Assembly: GCA_016293265.1 (NCBI GenBank)
Contig: JAEDEN010000047.1
Span: forward strand, 1-13,121
Length of the DNA: 13,121 nt
Direction of reading: 5' to 3'
Source of the DNA: Oscillospiraceae bacterium
GTDB taxonomy: Bacteria; Bacillota; Clostridia; Oscillospirales; Oscillospiraceae
The stretch's first letter is position 1; every line of letters begins with the position of its first letter. Shown here one piece after another: positions 1-6,355 of this stretch. Both the position numbers and the translations under genes were made by a program. The notes under the pieces are model-generated. The model was not told the origin of the DNA. It saw only the letters and a list, made by a program, of their open reading frames with translations, and ran no database searches.

Positions 1-580
1 CCCTCATCAATCTGTCCCCTTCCTTACCAAGCCGTTCCGGGTGCCACTGGAGCGCCCAGACAGGCAGTGTCCGGTGCACAATGCCCTCGATGACCCCGTC
101 ACCGGCCCACTGCACTGCCTCAAGTCCGCTTCCCAGGCGGTCTGCCGCCTGGTGATGGGCGCTGTTGACCTCCAGCGTACCGCTGTAGAGTCCCTGCAGG
201 AAGGAGGGGGCGATGCGGGTACCGTGGCGGATGTCCCCGTCCTTTGCAGCGCCGTGACCGGAGATATCCTGGAACAGGGTGCCGCCGAAATAGACGTTGA
301 TGACCTGCAATCCCCGGCAAATCCCAAGGACGGGTTTCCCTGCGGCCAGGAATTCATCAAGCAGCAGCATCTCCGCGGCGTCCCGTTCCGGCTCCAGGCC
401 GCGGGAGGCGGTATTGCGCTGCCCGTAGCGCCAGGGCTCCACGTCTCCGCCGCCGGGCAGCAGCAGTGCCCCGCAGTTGTGGTATGCCTCTCCCAGGCAG
501 CTCACGGCTCCCGCCCGCTCCACGGCCCGGCGGTAATTGGCAAAGCGCTGCGGATCGCCGGGAATGTATACCTTCTTCAC
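1..580 (-). CDS. Class I glutamine amidotransferase-like hydrolase (peptidase C26, PuuD-like), C-terminus cut by window edge
   Basis: This looks like a cytoplasmic gamma-glutamyl hydrolase of the C26 family (gamma-glutamyl-GABA hydrolase/PuuD group), which cleaves gamma-glutamyl amide bonds with a Cys-His-Glu triad. The nucleophile elbow GICRGLQ puts Cys at residue 88, after the LLPGGGDVEP loop at about 40-49. The GGTLFQDI segment follows at 99-106, and QWHPE near the visible end supplies His180 and Glu182. The start is GTG at 580, because a GAGAGGGGG ribosome site lies about 8 nt upstream and the reading frame then runs in family register. The N-terminus is compact: fewer than 40 residues precede the PGGGD loop, and the usual IIGITPS-type first strand is reduced to KKVYIPGD. 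Only the extreme C-terminus is missing. It is the last visible gene of the minus-strand run that includes the EFR1-like protein. The substrate is unknown; the family assignment is firm. Confidence 0.87.
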   Translation of the reverse strand, partial: MKKVYIPGDPQRFANYRRAVERAGAVSCLGEAYHNCGALLLPGGGDVEPWRYGQRNTASRGLEPERDAAEMLLLDEFLAAGKPVLGICRGLQVINVYFGGTLFQDISGHGAAKDGDIRHGTRIAPSFLQGLYSGTLEVNSAHHQAADRLGSGLEAVQWAGDGVIEGIVHRTLPVWALQWHPERLGKEGDRLMR

Positions 581-790
581 GGTGCCACCCCCTCTCAATG
601 CCGGCTCTTTCCCACCCTATGCGCCCTCGGGGCAAAAGGTTCCTTTCTGACCGCCAACATATGGGGCAGTTCCGTCATCCTTACGGCCCCCTCCGCCATG
701 GCGGGGCCCCGGTGGGAGAAGACGGCACTTTCATCCTTGTCCGGTGCCGTAATCCCGGACAGCGGGACGCCGAAGGGGCACTCTCCTGCT
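581..790 (-). other. Structured intergenic stretch without a supported gene
   Basis: This 210-nt spacer lies between the stop of the EFR1-like gene and the GTG start of the amidotransferase gene. Open frames cross it, but none has a ribosome site or a recognisable protein. Read on the minus strand it begins with two interleaved 6-bp stems (721-760) that fit an H-type pseudoknot. A GC-rich hairpin centred on the perfect palindrome CCGCCATGGCGG (693-704) follows. No T-tract follows either structure, so neither looks like an intrinsic terminator. I cannot match it to a riboswitch family I know. Confidence 0.4.
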
Positions 791-1552
791 TTATCGTGTT
801 TCCTGGTCCGACGGGCATTGGTAGCGGGGCTTGCCCCGGCTGGCCTTTCCGTATTCGATGGCCTCTTCCGGACAGCCGCAGATACAGGCCATGCAGTGGG
901 TACACCTGCCCTTCCAAACGGGCCTGCCGTCCTCCAGGCGGATGCTGCCCAGCGGGCAGACCCGGGCACACTTTCCGCAGGCCACACAAGCAGCGGTGGC
1001 ATGGAAGGGCCCGGCCTTGACGCAGAAGCGATAGAACAGGGGATTCACCGGGCCGGATTTCAGCCGGTCCGCCAGGCCGGGGAAGCGGGGCGGAAAATCC
1101 CGGCCCTCCCGGATGCACGCCCCACCCTCCTCCAGGGCAGGAAGGGCGGCGGAAATGATCTGCCGTGCCTGGGCCTCCCGGGGCGCATCAAACATGGCGA
1201 TGTAATTCTCCGGCATCACCACCTGTAAAACGCCCCGGCAGACAAGGCCCTTCTCCCGGCACAGGGCATGGATATAGGGCTCCGGCGCGCCGATCCCGCT
1301 GCCGCAGGTCATGACGAAATAGGCCTCCCGGCTGCCCGAAAAGAATCCGCTGCGGAGAAAGGCCTCAAATACCCGGGGGAGCCGCCAGGCATAGGTAGGG
1401 CTGACGAACACCCAGGGCTTTTCGCTCACCAGCTCCGCCGCGATGCCGTCCCGGATAAAATGAAAGGAATCCATCAGCCCGTCTTCCAACTGGCAGGCCA
1501 ACAGCCGGGCGCAGTACCGGCTGTTGCCGGTCCCGGTAAAATAGACGACCAT
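791..1552 (-). CDS. EFR1-like protein: flavodoxin domain plus 2x[4Fe-4S] ferredoxin domain
   Basis: This is a 253-residue cytoplasmic electron-transfer protein. The N-terminus has a flavodoxin-type phosphate-binding loop, YFTGTGNSRY (residues 4-13), and a SPTYAWRLP segment at 51-59. The C-terminus holds two complete CxxCxxCxxxCP clusters, Cys189/192/195/199 and Cys217/220/223/227, so it should bind FMN and two [4Fe-4S] clusters. This arrangement is typical of the EFR1-type ferredoxins common in Clostridia; no specific partner is known to me. The start is ATG 1552, because GGAGGAAG lies just upstream at good spacing. An earlier in-frame ATG at 1579 would place that ribosome site inside the gene. 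It lies 76 bp after the TrmH-family gene and 210 bp before the amidotransferase gene, in an apparent operon. An extra Cys (225) sits inside the second cluster motif. Confidence 0.88.
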   Translation of the reverse strand: MVVYFTGTGNSRYCARLLACQLEDGLMDSFHFIRDGIAAELVSEKPWVFVSPTYAWRLPRVFEAFLRSGFFSGSREAYFVMTCGSGIGAPEPYIHALCREKGLVCRGVLQVVMPENYIAMFDAPREAQARQIISAALPALEEGGACIREGRDFPPRFPGLADRLKSGPVNPLFYRFCVKAGPFHATAACVACGKCARVCPLGSIRLEDGRPVWKGRCTHCMACICGCPEEAIEYGKASRGKPRYQCPSDQETR

Positions 1553-1628
1553 AAAAGCTTCCTCCTTCATGGGAGCCAACTGGGATCAGGACATACGGGC
1601 GGTACTCCCCCGCCGGCCCTTTGGGCCC

Positions 1629-2456
1629 TCAGCGGGCCCGGAGCTGCCAGAAGGCCACCGCGCTGGCCGCTGCCACGTTCAAGGAATCCACGTCGTGGGC
1701 CATGGGGATGCGCACGGTGTAATCGCACCCGGCGATGGTACAGGGCGCCAGTCCGTCGCCCTCCGTCCCCAGTACGATGGCCAGCTTCTCCTCCCCGCAG
1801 AGCTCCGGGTCCTCGATGCTGACGGCGTTATCGCTGAGGGCCATGGCAGCGGTTTTGAAGCCCATCTGCCTCAGGCGCTGGATGCCCTGCCGTGGCCAGT
1901 CCGACGCCTCGTTTCCGATGCGGGTCCAAGGCACCTGAAACACGGTGCCCATGCTGACCCGCACCGCCCGCCGGTACAGCGGGTCACTGCAGGAGGGCGT
2001 CACCAGCACGGCATCTATACTCAGCGCCGCCGCCGAACGGAAAATGGCGCCGATGTTGGTGGAATCCACGATGCCCTCCAGCACAGCCACCCGGCGGGCC
2101 CCGGCGCACAGCTCCTCAACGCCGGGCAGTCTGGGCCGCCGCATGGCGCACAGCACCCCCCGGGTCAGGGGATAGCCCGTCAGCTTCGCCAGCAGGCCTC
2201 TCTCGGCGGTATAGACGGGGACCTGTCCGCAGCGGGCGATGATGTCCCGCCCCTGCCCTTCAATTTGTCTGCGCTCCATCAAAAGGGAAAGAGGCTCATA
2301 CCCGGCGTCCAGGGCCCGCCCGATCACCTTGGGGCTCTCCGCGATAAAAACCCCTTTTTCCGCCTCCACCCGGCTGCGGAGCTGGGCTTCCGTCAAGCGG
2401 GCAAAAACGTCCAGCGCAGGGGACGAAAAATCGGTTATTTCAATGATATCAGACAT
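1629..2456 (-). CDS. SpoU/TrmH-family RNA 2'-O-methyltransferase
   Basis: This 275-residue protein is a SPOUT-class methyltransferase that should transfer a methyl group from S-adenosylmethionine to a ribose 2'-OH in tRNA or rRNA. Residues 1-110 form the variable substrate-binding region. The three SpoU motifs follow in order: motif 1 around NIGAIFRSAAA (134-144, with Asn134 and Arg140), motif 2 IVLGTEGDG (227-235, with Glu232), and motif 3 around DSLNVAAASA (257-266), which forms the trefoil-knot cofactor site. The start ATG 2456 has AAGGAG 7 nt upstream. It sits 96 bp after the YqfO-like gene and 76 bp before the EFR1-like gene on the same strand. The length and the full motif set suggest an active enzyme, but the modified nucleotide cannot be told from sequence. 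The annotation 23S rRNA methyltransferase would be only a guess. Confidence 0.93.
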   Translation of the reverse strand: MSDIIEITDFSSPALDVFARLTEAQLRSRVEAEKGVFIAESPKVIGRALDAGYEPLSLLMERRQIEGQGRDIIARCGQVPVYTAERGLLAKLTGYPLTRGVLCAMRRPRLPGVEELCAGARRVAVLEGIVDSTNIGAIFRSAAALSIDAVLVTPSCSDPLYRRAVRVSMGTVFQVPWTRIGNEASDWPRQGIQRLRQMGFKTAAMALSDNAVSIEDPELCGEEKLAIVLGTEGDGLAPCTIAGCDYTVRIPMAHDVDSLNVAAASAVAFWQLRAR

Positions 2457-2552
2457 AGGCAGCTCCTTCCGTGTTTCTTTTCCGCCGCTCCGGGGATACA
2501 GGCGGGGCAGGCCGCAGGTGTGGGGGCAGGCGGTGGTCCTTTTCAGCGCTCC

Positions 2553-2885
2553 TCAAAAGCCGGTGCGGTACAGGGGGATCACATGGATGACCGGCTCCTC
2601 GTAAGGGTGGATGCGTTTTACCGCCTCCACCGTCTCATCCACCTGCTCTCTGCGGCAGGCAACCTCCACCTTCAGCTCCGGCTCGATGCTGAACCGGCCC
2701 ACGCTTCCCAGATAGGGGGAGGTCCCCGCCAGGGGCCGCCAGCAGCTTGTGACAGGGCTGTAAGACAGGCACCCGTCATAATTGCCGATGTGCCCGGCGC
2801 CCACCTCCAGCAGCGCCTGCCGCAGCGCCTCCAAATGGGTCTCCGGGATGAAGATCTCCAGCTTGCAGCAGGCGAAATCATCCAT
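2553..2885 (-). CDS. Stand-alone YqfO/NIF3 CutA-like domain protein (COG3323 type)
   Basis: This 110-residue protein matches the PII/CutA-like insert domain found inside YqfO/NIF3 proteins, here as a free-standing polypeptide. Recognisable features are GAGHIGNYDGC (29-39), the GTSPYLGSVG segment (54-63) and the C-terminal HPYEEP motif (93-98). The parent domain folds like PII/CutA trimers, and its biochemical role is unknown; some databases mislabel the family as cytochrome c biogenesis protein. The start is ATG 2885. It overlaps the end of the preceding small acidic gene by 8 nt (ATGGATGA), with GGGAGG 6 nt upstream inside that gene, so the two are probably translationally coupled. A longer in-frame reading to 3005 runs antiparallel to nothing functional and would overlap the acidic gene in another frame, so it was rejected. 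Confidence 0.85.
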   Translation of the reverse strand: MDDFACCKLEIFIPETHLEALRQALLEVGAGHIGNYDGCLSYSPVTSCWRPLAGTSPYLGSVGRFSIEPELKVEVACRREQVDETVEAVKRIHPYEEPVIHVIPLYRTGF

Positions 2886-3111
2886 TGGGGCCTCCCATCT
2901 CGTCCAGCAGGTCCCGGATCTCATCGGCCAGGTCCTCCAGCTCCTCGTGGCGGTCGCCCCAATCTTCATAGGCCTCGCTGCCCATATCCTCCGGCTCCTG
3001 CTCATCCAGCGCTTCGATGCGCTCCAGGACAGTCCGCAAATAATCCTGAAGGGCTTCCCGGCTCATGCCCTCCAGGTCAGGCTCCCCGGCGTATTTGCTG
3101 AAATCGATCAT
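2878..3111 (-). CDS. Small acidic helical protein, function unknown
   Basis: This is a 77-residue soluble protein, very rich in Glu and Asp (for example EALDEQEPEDMGSEAYEDWG, about 35-54), with no Cys and no membrane segment. Residues 17-34 and 53-72 look like amphipathic helices. I do not recognise a family. The start is ATG 3111, because GGGAGGAGCACT sits immediately upstream. The open frame continues to 3237, but the extra 42 residues are Arg-rich and have a much poorer start. It is the first gene of the five-gene minus-strand run behind the promoter at 3273-3301, and its stop overlaps the next start by 8 nt. That points to co-production with the YqfO-like protein, possibly as a partner; this is inference only. 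Confidence 0.78.
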   Translation of the reverse strand: MIDFSKYAGEPDLEGMSREALQDYLRTVLERIEALDEQEPEDMGSEAYEDWGDRHEELEDLADEIRDLLDEMGGPNG

Positions 3112-3139
3112 AGTGCTCCTCCCATAAAAAACCTTTTTG

Positions 3140-3153
3140 TTATTGTACAATAA
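3140..3153. promoter_or_regulatory. Perfect 14-bp palindrome in operon leader (operator candidate)
   Basis: TTATTGTACAATAA is a perfect palindrome 28 bp upstream of the start of the acidic-protein gene. It lies in the leader of the five-gene minus-strand operon, downstream of the promoter at 3273-3301. The size and symmetry suit a dimeric repressor site. The core also resembles a -10 element (TACAAT) on either strand, but no good -35 is seen at the right distance. Confidence 0.35.
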
Positions 3154-3272
3154 ATCCCGGTGAAAAACAGGCCTCTTCCCCCGGATATCCCTCCTGCGGG
3201 CCGGGCGTGCCCTTATCCTGCCGCCGCACCGGGGCATGGGAAGCCACCCCTTCCCCCTTTTATATCAACTCC

Positions 3273-3301
3273 ATATTAGCCTGTTTCGCCTCCGAATTCA
3301 A
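3273..3301 (-). promoter_or_regulatory. Sigma-A-type promoter for the five-gene minus-strand operon
   Basis: Read on the minus strand, TTGAAT (3301-3296) and TAATAT (3278-3273) are separated by exactly 17 bp. A second TTGAAT copy lies immediately upstream (3306-3301). Transcription would start near 3266, giving a leader of about 155 nt before the first start codon at 3111. Confidence 0.55.
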
Positions 3302-3327
3302 TTCAAAATAACTTCCTTTGACAAGCC

Positions 3328-3361
3328 AAGGCGCCTGACACCCAGGTCAGGCGCCTTTTTC
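3328..3361 (+). terminator. Strong hairpin with T-tract on the plus strand
   Basis: The arms AAGGCGCCTGAC (3328-3339) and GTCAGGCGCCTT (3346-3357) pair perfectly over 12 bp around a 6-nt loop. A run of T follows on the plus strand. On the minus strand the hairpin lies 22 nt past the stop of the anti-sigma gene but is followed there by TTGGCTTG, a poor U-tract. It most likely serves the anti-sigma transcript as a stem-driven or Rho-assisted stop. Its classic intrinsic orientation faces plus-strand transcription, for which I see no gene. Confidence 0.65.
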
Positions 3362-3378
3362 TTATGTCTCCCCACCCT

Positions 3379-4467
3379 TTACGGCTGAAGCTCCAATCCG
3401 CTCAGCTCCAGCCACGTGCCGTTCAGCCCGATGGCGGTGACGGCGGCGGGGTCCAGGACACGGCGGAAGGGGCCGTCCATGGCCCGATAGGTCCTGCTGC
3501 CGTCATCCTGCTGCTCAACGCGCATTCCCGAGGCGTCGGAACCGCCCACTTCCTCTTCCCCCGCCCGCAGCATTCGGATTTTCAGACAGCGGAACAGGTC
3601 CTCCTCTGTGGGCTCCAGGGTGGTAAACTCCATTTCCGCCCGGAAGGGCGTGATCCGCACCCGGCTGACCCGGATAGCGGGGAAGTCCTCTCCCTCCACC
3701 ACCACGTCGCCGGTGTAGACCACCTCTACGGGCTTGGGTTCCAGGGAAAAGGTAAATTCGAAGGGGCCTTCCAGGATCTTTTCCCGGATCTTCAGGTTTT
3801 CCAGATGCAGCGTCATCTCCGCCGGCCCGCCGGGACCGCCGGCCACCTGCCTTTGGACCTGCAGGCGGTAAAATCCCCCCTGGCGGTTCCAGACATAGTC
3901 CATATCCGGCCTCTTCCAGACGAGGGAATCCTCCCAAAGCTGCTCCGCCATCTGCCGGAAGTCCTCTTCCCTTTCCCCCTCCCGGGCCAGGGCCCCGTAC
4001 TGCTCCAGCAGCTTCTTTTCATAAGCCGCCCGGGAGCTTCCCAGCCAGGACTCGCCGCTCTCCACACTGATCCAATGGTTTTCCGGGATATCCAACCCTT
4101 CCACGGTGAGGGAGAGGACCATATACTCCCCATCCCACAAGGCAGCGTCCAGGGTCATGGTAACGCCCTCCGCCGTCCGGCTCTGGCCGATGACGGTGCC
4201 CATCCCCGCGAAAAGCTCCTCCGATGCCTCCGGCGCCTGCAGGTCCTGGCTGATGTTCCAGAACCAGTGGGAAAACTGGCCGGTGGCCACGGCGTAGCCG
4301 CAGGCAGTGAGCAGCACCGCCGCCGCGATGGCCGCCGCCAGGGGCAGGCGTTTCCTGCGCCGGGTCAGGGCGGCCCCCACCCGCTTCCGGATGCGCCCTT
4401 CCGTCACCTGGTCCAGAGGGGGGATATCCGTCTCCAAACCGTTTGTCAGCTCATACCAATCCTTCAC
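3379..4467 (-). CDS. DUF4179-type membrane anti-sigma factor
   Basis: This 362-residue protein is a probable single-pass regulator of the ECF sigma factor encoded directly upstream. Residues 1-40 form a charged cytoplasmic segment that should bind the sigma factor. Residues 41-62 are a hydrophobic helix (LPLAAAIAAAVLLTACGYAVA) after an RRRKR stop-transfer cluster. The remaining roughly 300 residues would face outside and have the beta-rich character of DUF4179 anti-sigma ectodomains. The start is GTG 4467, which overlaps the sigma stop as GTGA and has AAAGGAGG 7 nt upstream inside the sigma gene. That implies translational coupling and balanced amounts of the two proteins. The signal sensed is not evident. 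No protease-site motif was recognised. The alternative reading, a secreted unknown protein, is much less likely given the gene pairing. Confidence 0.83.
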   Translation of the reverse strand: MKDWYELTNGLETDIPPLDQVTEGRIRKRVGAALTRRRKRLPLAAAIAAAVLLTACGYAVATGQFSHWFWNISQDLQAPEASEELFAGMGTVIGQSRTAEGVTMTLDAALWDGEYMVLSLTVEGLDIPENHWISVESGESWLGSSRAAYEKKLLEQYGALAREGEREEDFRQMAEQLWEDSLVWKRPDMDYVWNRQGGFYRLQVQRQVAGGPGGPAEMTLHLENLKIREKILEGPFEFTFSLEPKPVEVVYTGDVVVEGEDFPAIRVSRVRITPFRAEMEFTTLEPTEEDLFRCLKIRMLRAGEEEVGGSDASGMRVEQQDDGSRTYRAMDGPFRRVLDPAAVTAIGLNGTWLELSGLELQP

Positions 4468-4976
4468 AGCGGCACCTCCTTTTGCAAAAACTTCCGGATA
4501 CGGTGGAGCCTTGCGCGGACGGCGGCCTCCGTCAGGCCATAGCGCCGGCCGATCTCCGCCGCCGTCTCCAGCAACAGATAGTGGCGCAGGAAGATCTCGC
4601 CGTCCGGCGGAGAAAGGGTCCTGATGTAATCCGCCAGGACGGCGCCCAGAACGGTATCCTCCAGGAAATCCGAATCCCCGCCGTCCTGGTCAAAGAGGGG
4701 CACCTCCTCCCGGCGGCGCAGCCGCCGCCAGCGGTCAATGGCCAGGTTCCGGGCGGTGGTGATGACGAAGCCCCGAAGGGTATCGGCATTCAATTCCCGC
4801 CCGGCGCGCCAGATGGCGATGATGGTGTCCGCCGCCACCTCTTCGATGTCCCCGCTCCGCCCCGGCAGCAGCCGCGACGCGATGGCGGAGGCCAGGGGCG
4901 CGTACCGCCCCGTCAGCTCCCGGAGGGCGGTGTTGGGGTCGGTATGCAATTTTGCGATCAGTTCCCGGTCCGTCAT
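4464..4976 (-). CDS. ECF (extracytoplasmic function) RNA polymerase sigma factor
   Basis: This 170-residue sigma-70-family protein has only regions 2 and 4, as ECF factors do. Region 2 spans about residues 20-85, with DIEEVAADTIIAIWR for core binding and RGFVITTARNLAIDRWRR for -10 recognition. A short acidic linker (95-108) follows. Region 4 spans about 118-167, with the helix-turn-helix AAEIGRRYGLTEAAVRARLHR. The start ATG 4976 has GGGAGGTGA upstream. The anti-sigma gene overlaps its stop, so the protein is probably held at the membrane until a signal releases it. A TGAACC-N17-CGTA element just upstream (5003-5029) resembles an ECF promoter and suggests autoregulation. The regulon beyond this operon is unknown. 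Confidence 0.92.
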   Translation of the reverse strand: MTDRELIAKLHTDPNTALRELTGRYAPLASAIASRLLPGRSGDIEEVAADTIIAIWRAGRELNADTLRGFVITTARNLAIDRWRRLRRREEVPLFDQDGGDSDFLEDTVLGAVLADYIRTLSPPDGEIFLRHYLLLETAAEIGRRYGLTEAAVRARLHRIRKFLQKEVPL

Positions 4977-5002
4977 GGCCTCACCTCCCTTTCTACATAG
5001 GA

Positions 5003-5029
5003 TACGACAGAAATGGGCAAAACGGTTCA
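5003..5029 (-). promoter_or_regulatory. Candidate ECF-type autoregulatory promoter of the sigma/anti-sigma operon
   Basis: On the minus strand TGAACC (5029-5024) and CGTA (5006-5003) are 17 bp apart, close to the TGAAAC-N16-CGTA pattern known for SigW-type ECF factors. It ends about 26 bp before the sigma start codon. No comparable sigma-A promoter was seen here. Confidence 0.5.
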
Positions 5030-5052
5030 GAAAAATTTTATTTTTTCACAAC

Positions 5053-5079
5053 AAAAGAGGGCGGCAAAAAGCCGCCCTC
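5053..5079 (-). terminator. Intrinsic terminator of dpaL
   Basis: On the minus strand GAGGGCGGC (5079-5071) pairs perfectly with GCCGCCCTC (5065-5057) around a TTTTT loop. TTTTGTTG follows. It lies 12 nt past the dpaL stop and separates that gene from the ECF operon. Confidence 0.85.
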
Positions 5080-5091
5080 CGGGGAAGAATC

Positions 5092-6303
5092 TTATTCAAC
5101 GGTGGGATACTCGCCGCCCCAGACGACCCTGGCGTATTTCTCGGGATCGGTGTCGCCCTCGGTGGAGAAGAGCAGCACCTGGGAGGAGCTGTCAAGGCCC
5201 AGCTTTTCACGCAGCTCGCCCTCCTCTTCCATGATGGCGGAGATCAGTCCCATGCCCACCGCGCCGGATTCGCCGGACTTCACAATGGGATCGCCCTGGA
5301 GGGGCGCCGCCAGGCGGCGCATACCGCTGGCGCTGACCCAGTCGGGGCAGGAGACAAAGGCGTCTACATGGTTGCGCAGGATGTCCCAGGAGATGATGTT
5401 GGGCTCGCCGCAGGCAAGGCCCGCCATGATGGTCTGCAGATCGCCGGAAACGATGCGGTGTCCGCCGTCCCCTGCCACGGCGCCCCGGTAAAGGCAGTCC
5501 GCGGCGCTGGCCTCCATGACCACAAACTTGGGGGGATCATTGGGGAACAGGTTGGTGAAATAGCCCACCACCGCGCCGGCCAGGCTGCCCACGCCTGCCT
5601 GCACGAACACATGGGTGGGACGGTTCACGCTCAACTGCCGGAGCTGCCGGGCCGCCTCGGCGGCCATGGTACCGTAGCCCTCCATGATCCAGGCGGGGAT
5701 CTCCTCATAGCCCTCCCAGGCGGTATCCTGGATGATGACGCCGTGGGGCGTGGCGGCGGCCTCGGCGGCGGCCAGGCGGACGCAGTCGTCGTAGTTCAGC
5801 TCCTCAATGGTAACGGAGGCGCCTTCCTTTGCGATGTTCTCAAAGCGGGTCTTCGTGCTGCCCTTGGGCATATGGACAACGGACTTCTGCCCCAGCTTAT
5901 TGGCGGCCCAGGCAACGCCCCGGCCATGGTTGCCGTCAGTGGCGGTAAAGAAGGTCGCCTGGCCAAAGGCGTCCCGGAAGGCCTGGCTGGTCAGGTAATC
6001 ATAGGTCATCTCGGAGACATCCCGGCCCATCTGCTGGGCGATGTACTTGGCCATGGCGAAGGAACCGCCCAGCACCTTGAAGGCATTGAGGCCGAAGCGG
6101 TAGGACTCATCCTTCACATAAAGGCCTCCCAGGCCCAGGCGCTCCGCCATGCCGTCCAGCTTCGCAAGCGGCGTGACGGAATACTGGGGAAAGCTCTTAT
6201 GGAAGGCGGTGGCGCTTTTCACGTTTTCCAGAGACATTACGCCAAGCTGTGCATCATCGCTTTTGGGCATATGGTTGGCTGTCCATTTGATCGGTTCTCT
6301 CAT
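5092..6303 (-). CDS. dpaL: Diaminopropionate ammonia-lyase (DpaL/YgeX)
   Basis: This is a 403-residue PLP enzyme of fold type II that should convert 2,3-diaminopropionate to pyruvate and two ammonia molecules in the cytoplasm. The cofactor lysine is Lys76 in GLNAFKVLGG. The two aspartates corresponding to E. coli Asp120 and Asp189 are Asp123 (ATDGNHGRG) and Asp193 (IQDTAWEGY). The glycine-rich phosphate loop is QAGVGSLAG. The length matches the family (about 400). The start ATG 6303 has AAGGGGTG about 7 nt upstream. It is transcribed alone from a promoter at 6356-6383 and ends at a strong terminator. The purine-degradation neighbours seen with ygeX in E. coli are absent here, so a simple catabolic or detoxifying role is likely. 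The divergent neighbour copA has its own control region. Confidence 0.94.
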   Translation of the reverse strand: MREPIKWTANHMPKSDDAQLGVMSLENVKSATAFHKSFPQYSVTPLAKLDGMAERLGLGGLYVKDESYRFGLNAFKVLGGSFAMAKYIAQQMGRDVSEMTYDYLTSQAFRDAFGQATFFTATDGNHGRGVAWAANKLGQKSVVHMPKGSTKTRFENIAKEGASVTIEELNYDDCVRLAAAEAAATPHGVIIQDTAWEGYEEIPAWIMEGYGTMAAEAARQLRQLSVNRPTHVFVQAGVGSLAGAVVGYFTNLFPNDPPKFVVMEASAADCLYRGAVAGDGGHRIVSGDLQTIMAGLACGEPNIISWDILRNHVDAFVSCPDWVSASGMRRLAAPLQGDPIVKSGESGAVGMGLISAIMEEEGELREKLGLDSSSQVLLFSTEGDTDPEKYARVVWGGEYPTVE

Positions 6304-6355
6304 GTCTGCACCCCTTATAAATTTTTAGGTTTTCAAATTTTTTGTTTGCATCCTT

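Noticed and set aside
595..790. Coding continuation through the spacer after the EFR1-like gene
   Set aside because: The open frame has no ribosome-site-supported start in the spacer and continues as the wrong frame of the upstream gene.
1590..1630. GGCCC-AAA-GGGCC hairpin after the TrmH-family gene as a terminator
   Set aside because: It has no T-tract on the minus strand, and the next gene follows closely, so read-through within the operon is more likely.
1569..3101. 510-codon plus-strand open frame
   Set aside because: It is antisense to the TrmH-family, YqfO-like and acidic genes, all of which have family motifs and ribosome sites. Its product is a low-complexity Pro/Gly/Arg/His mix typical of the complement of GC-rich genes.
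3112..3237. 42-residue N-terminal extension of the acidic protein
   Set aside because: The extension is Arg-rich and unlike the acidic body; ATG 3111 has a far better ribosome site.
5031..5046. A/T-rich run as an independent terminator
   Set aside because: It is the distal part of the dpaL terminator tail and the upstream edge of the ECF promoter; no separate stem is present.
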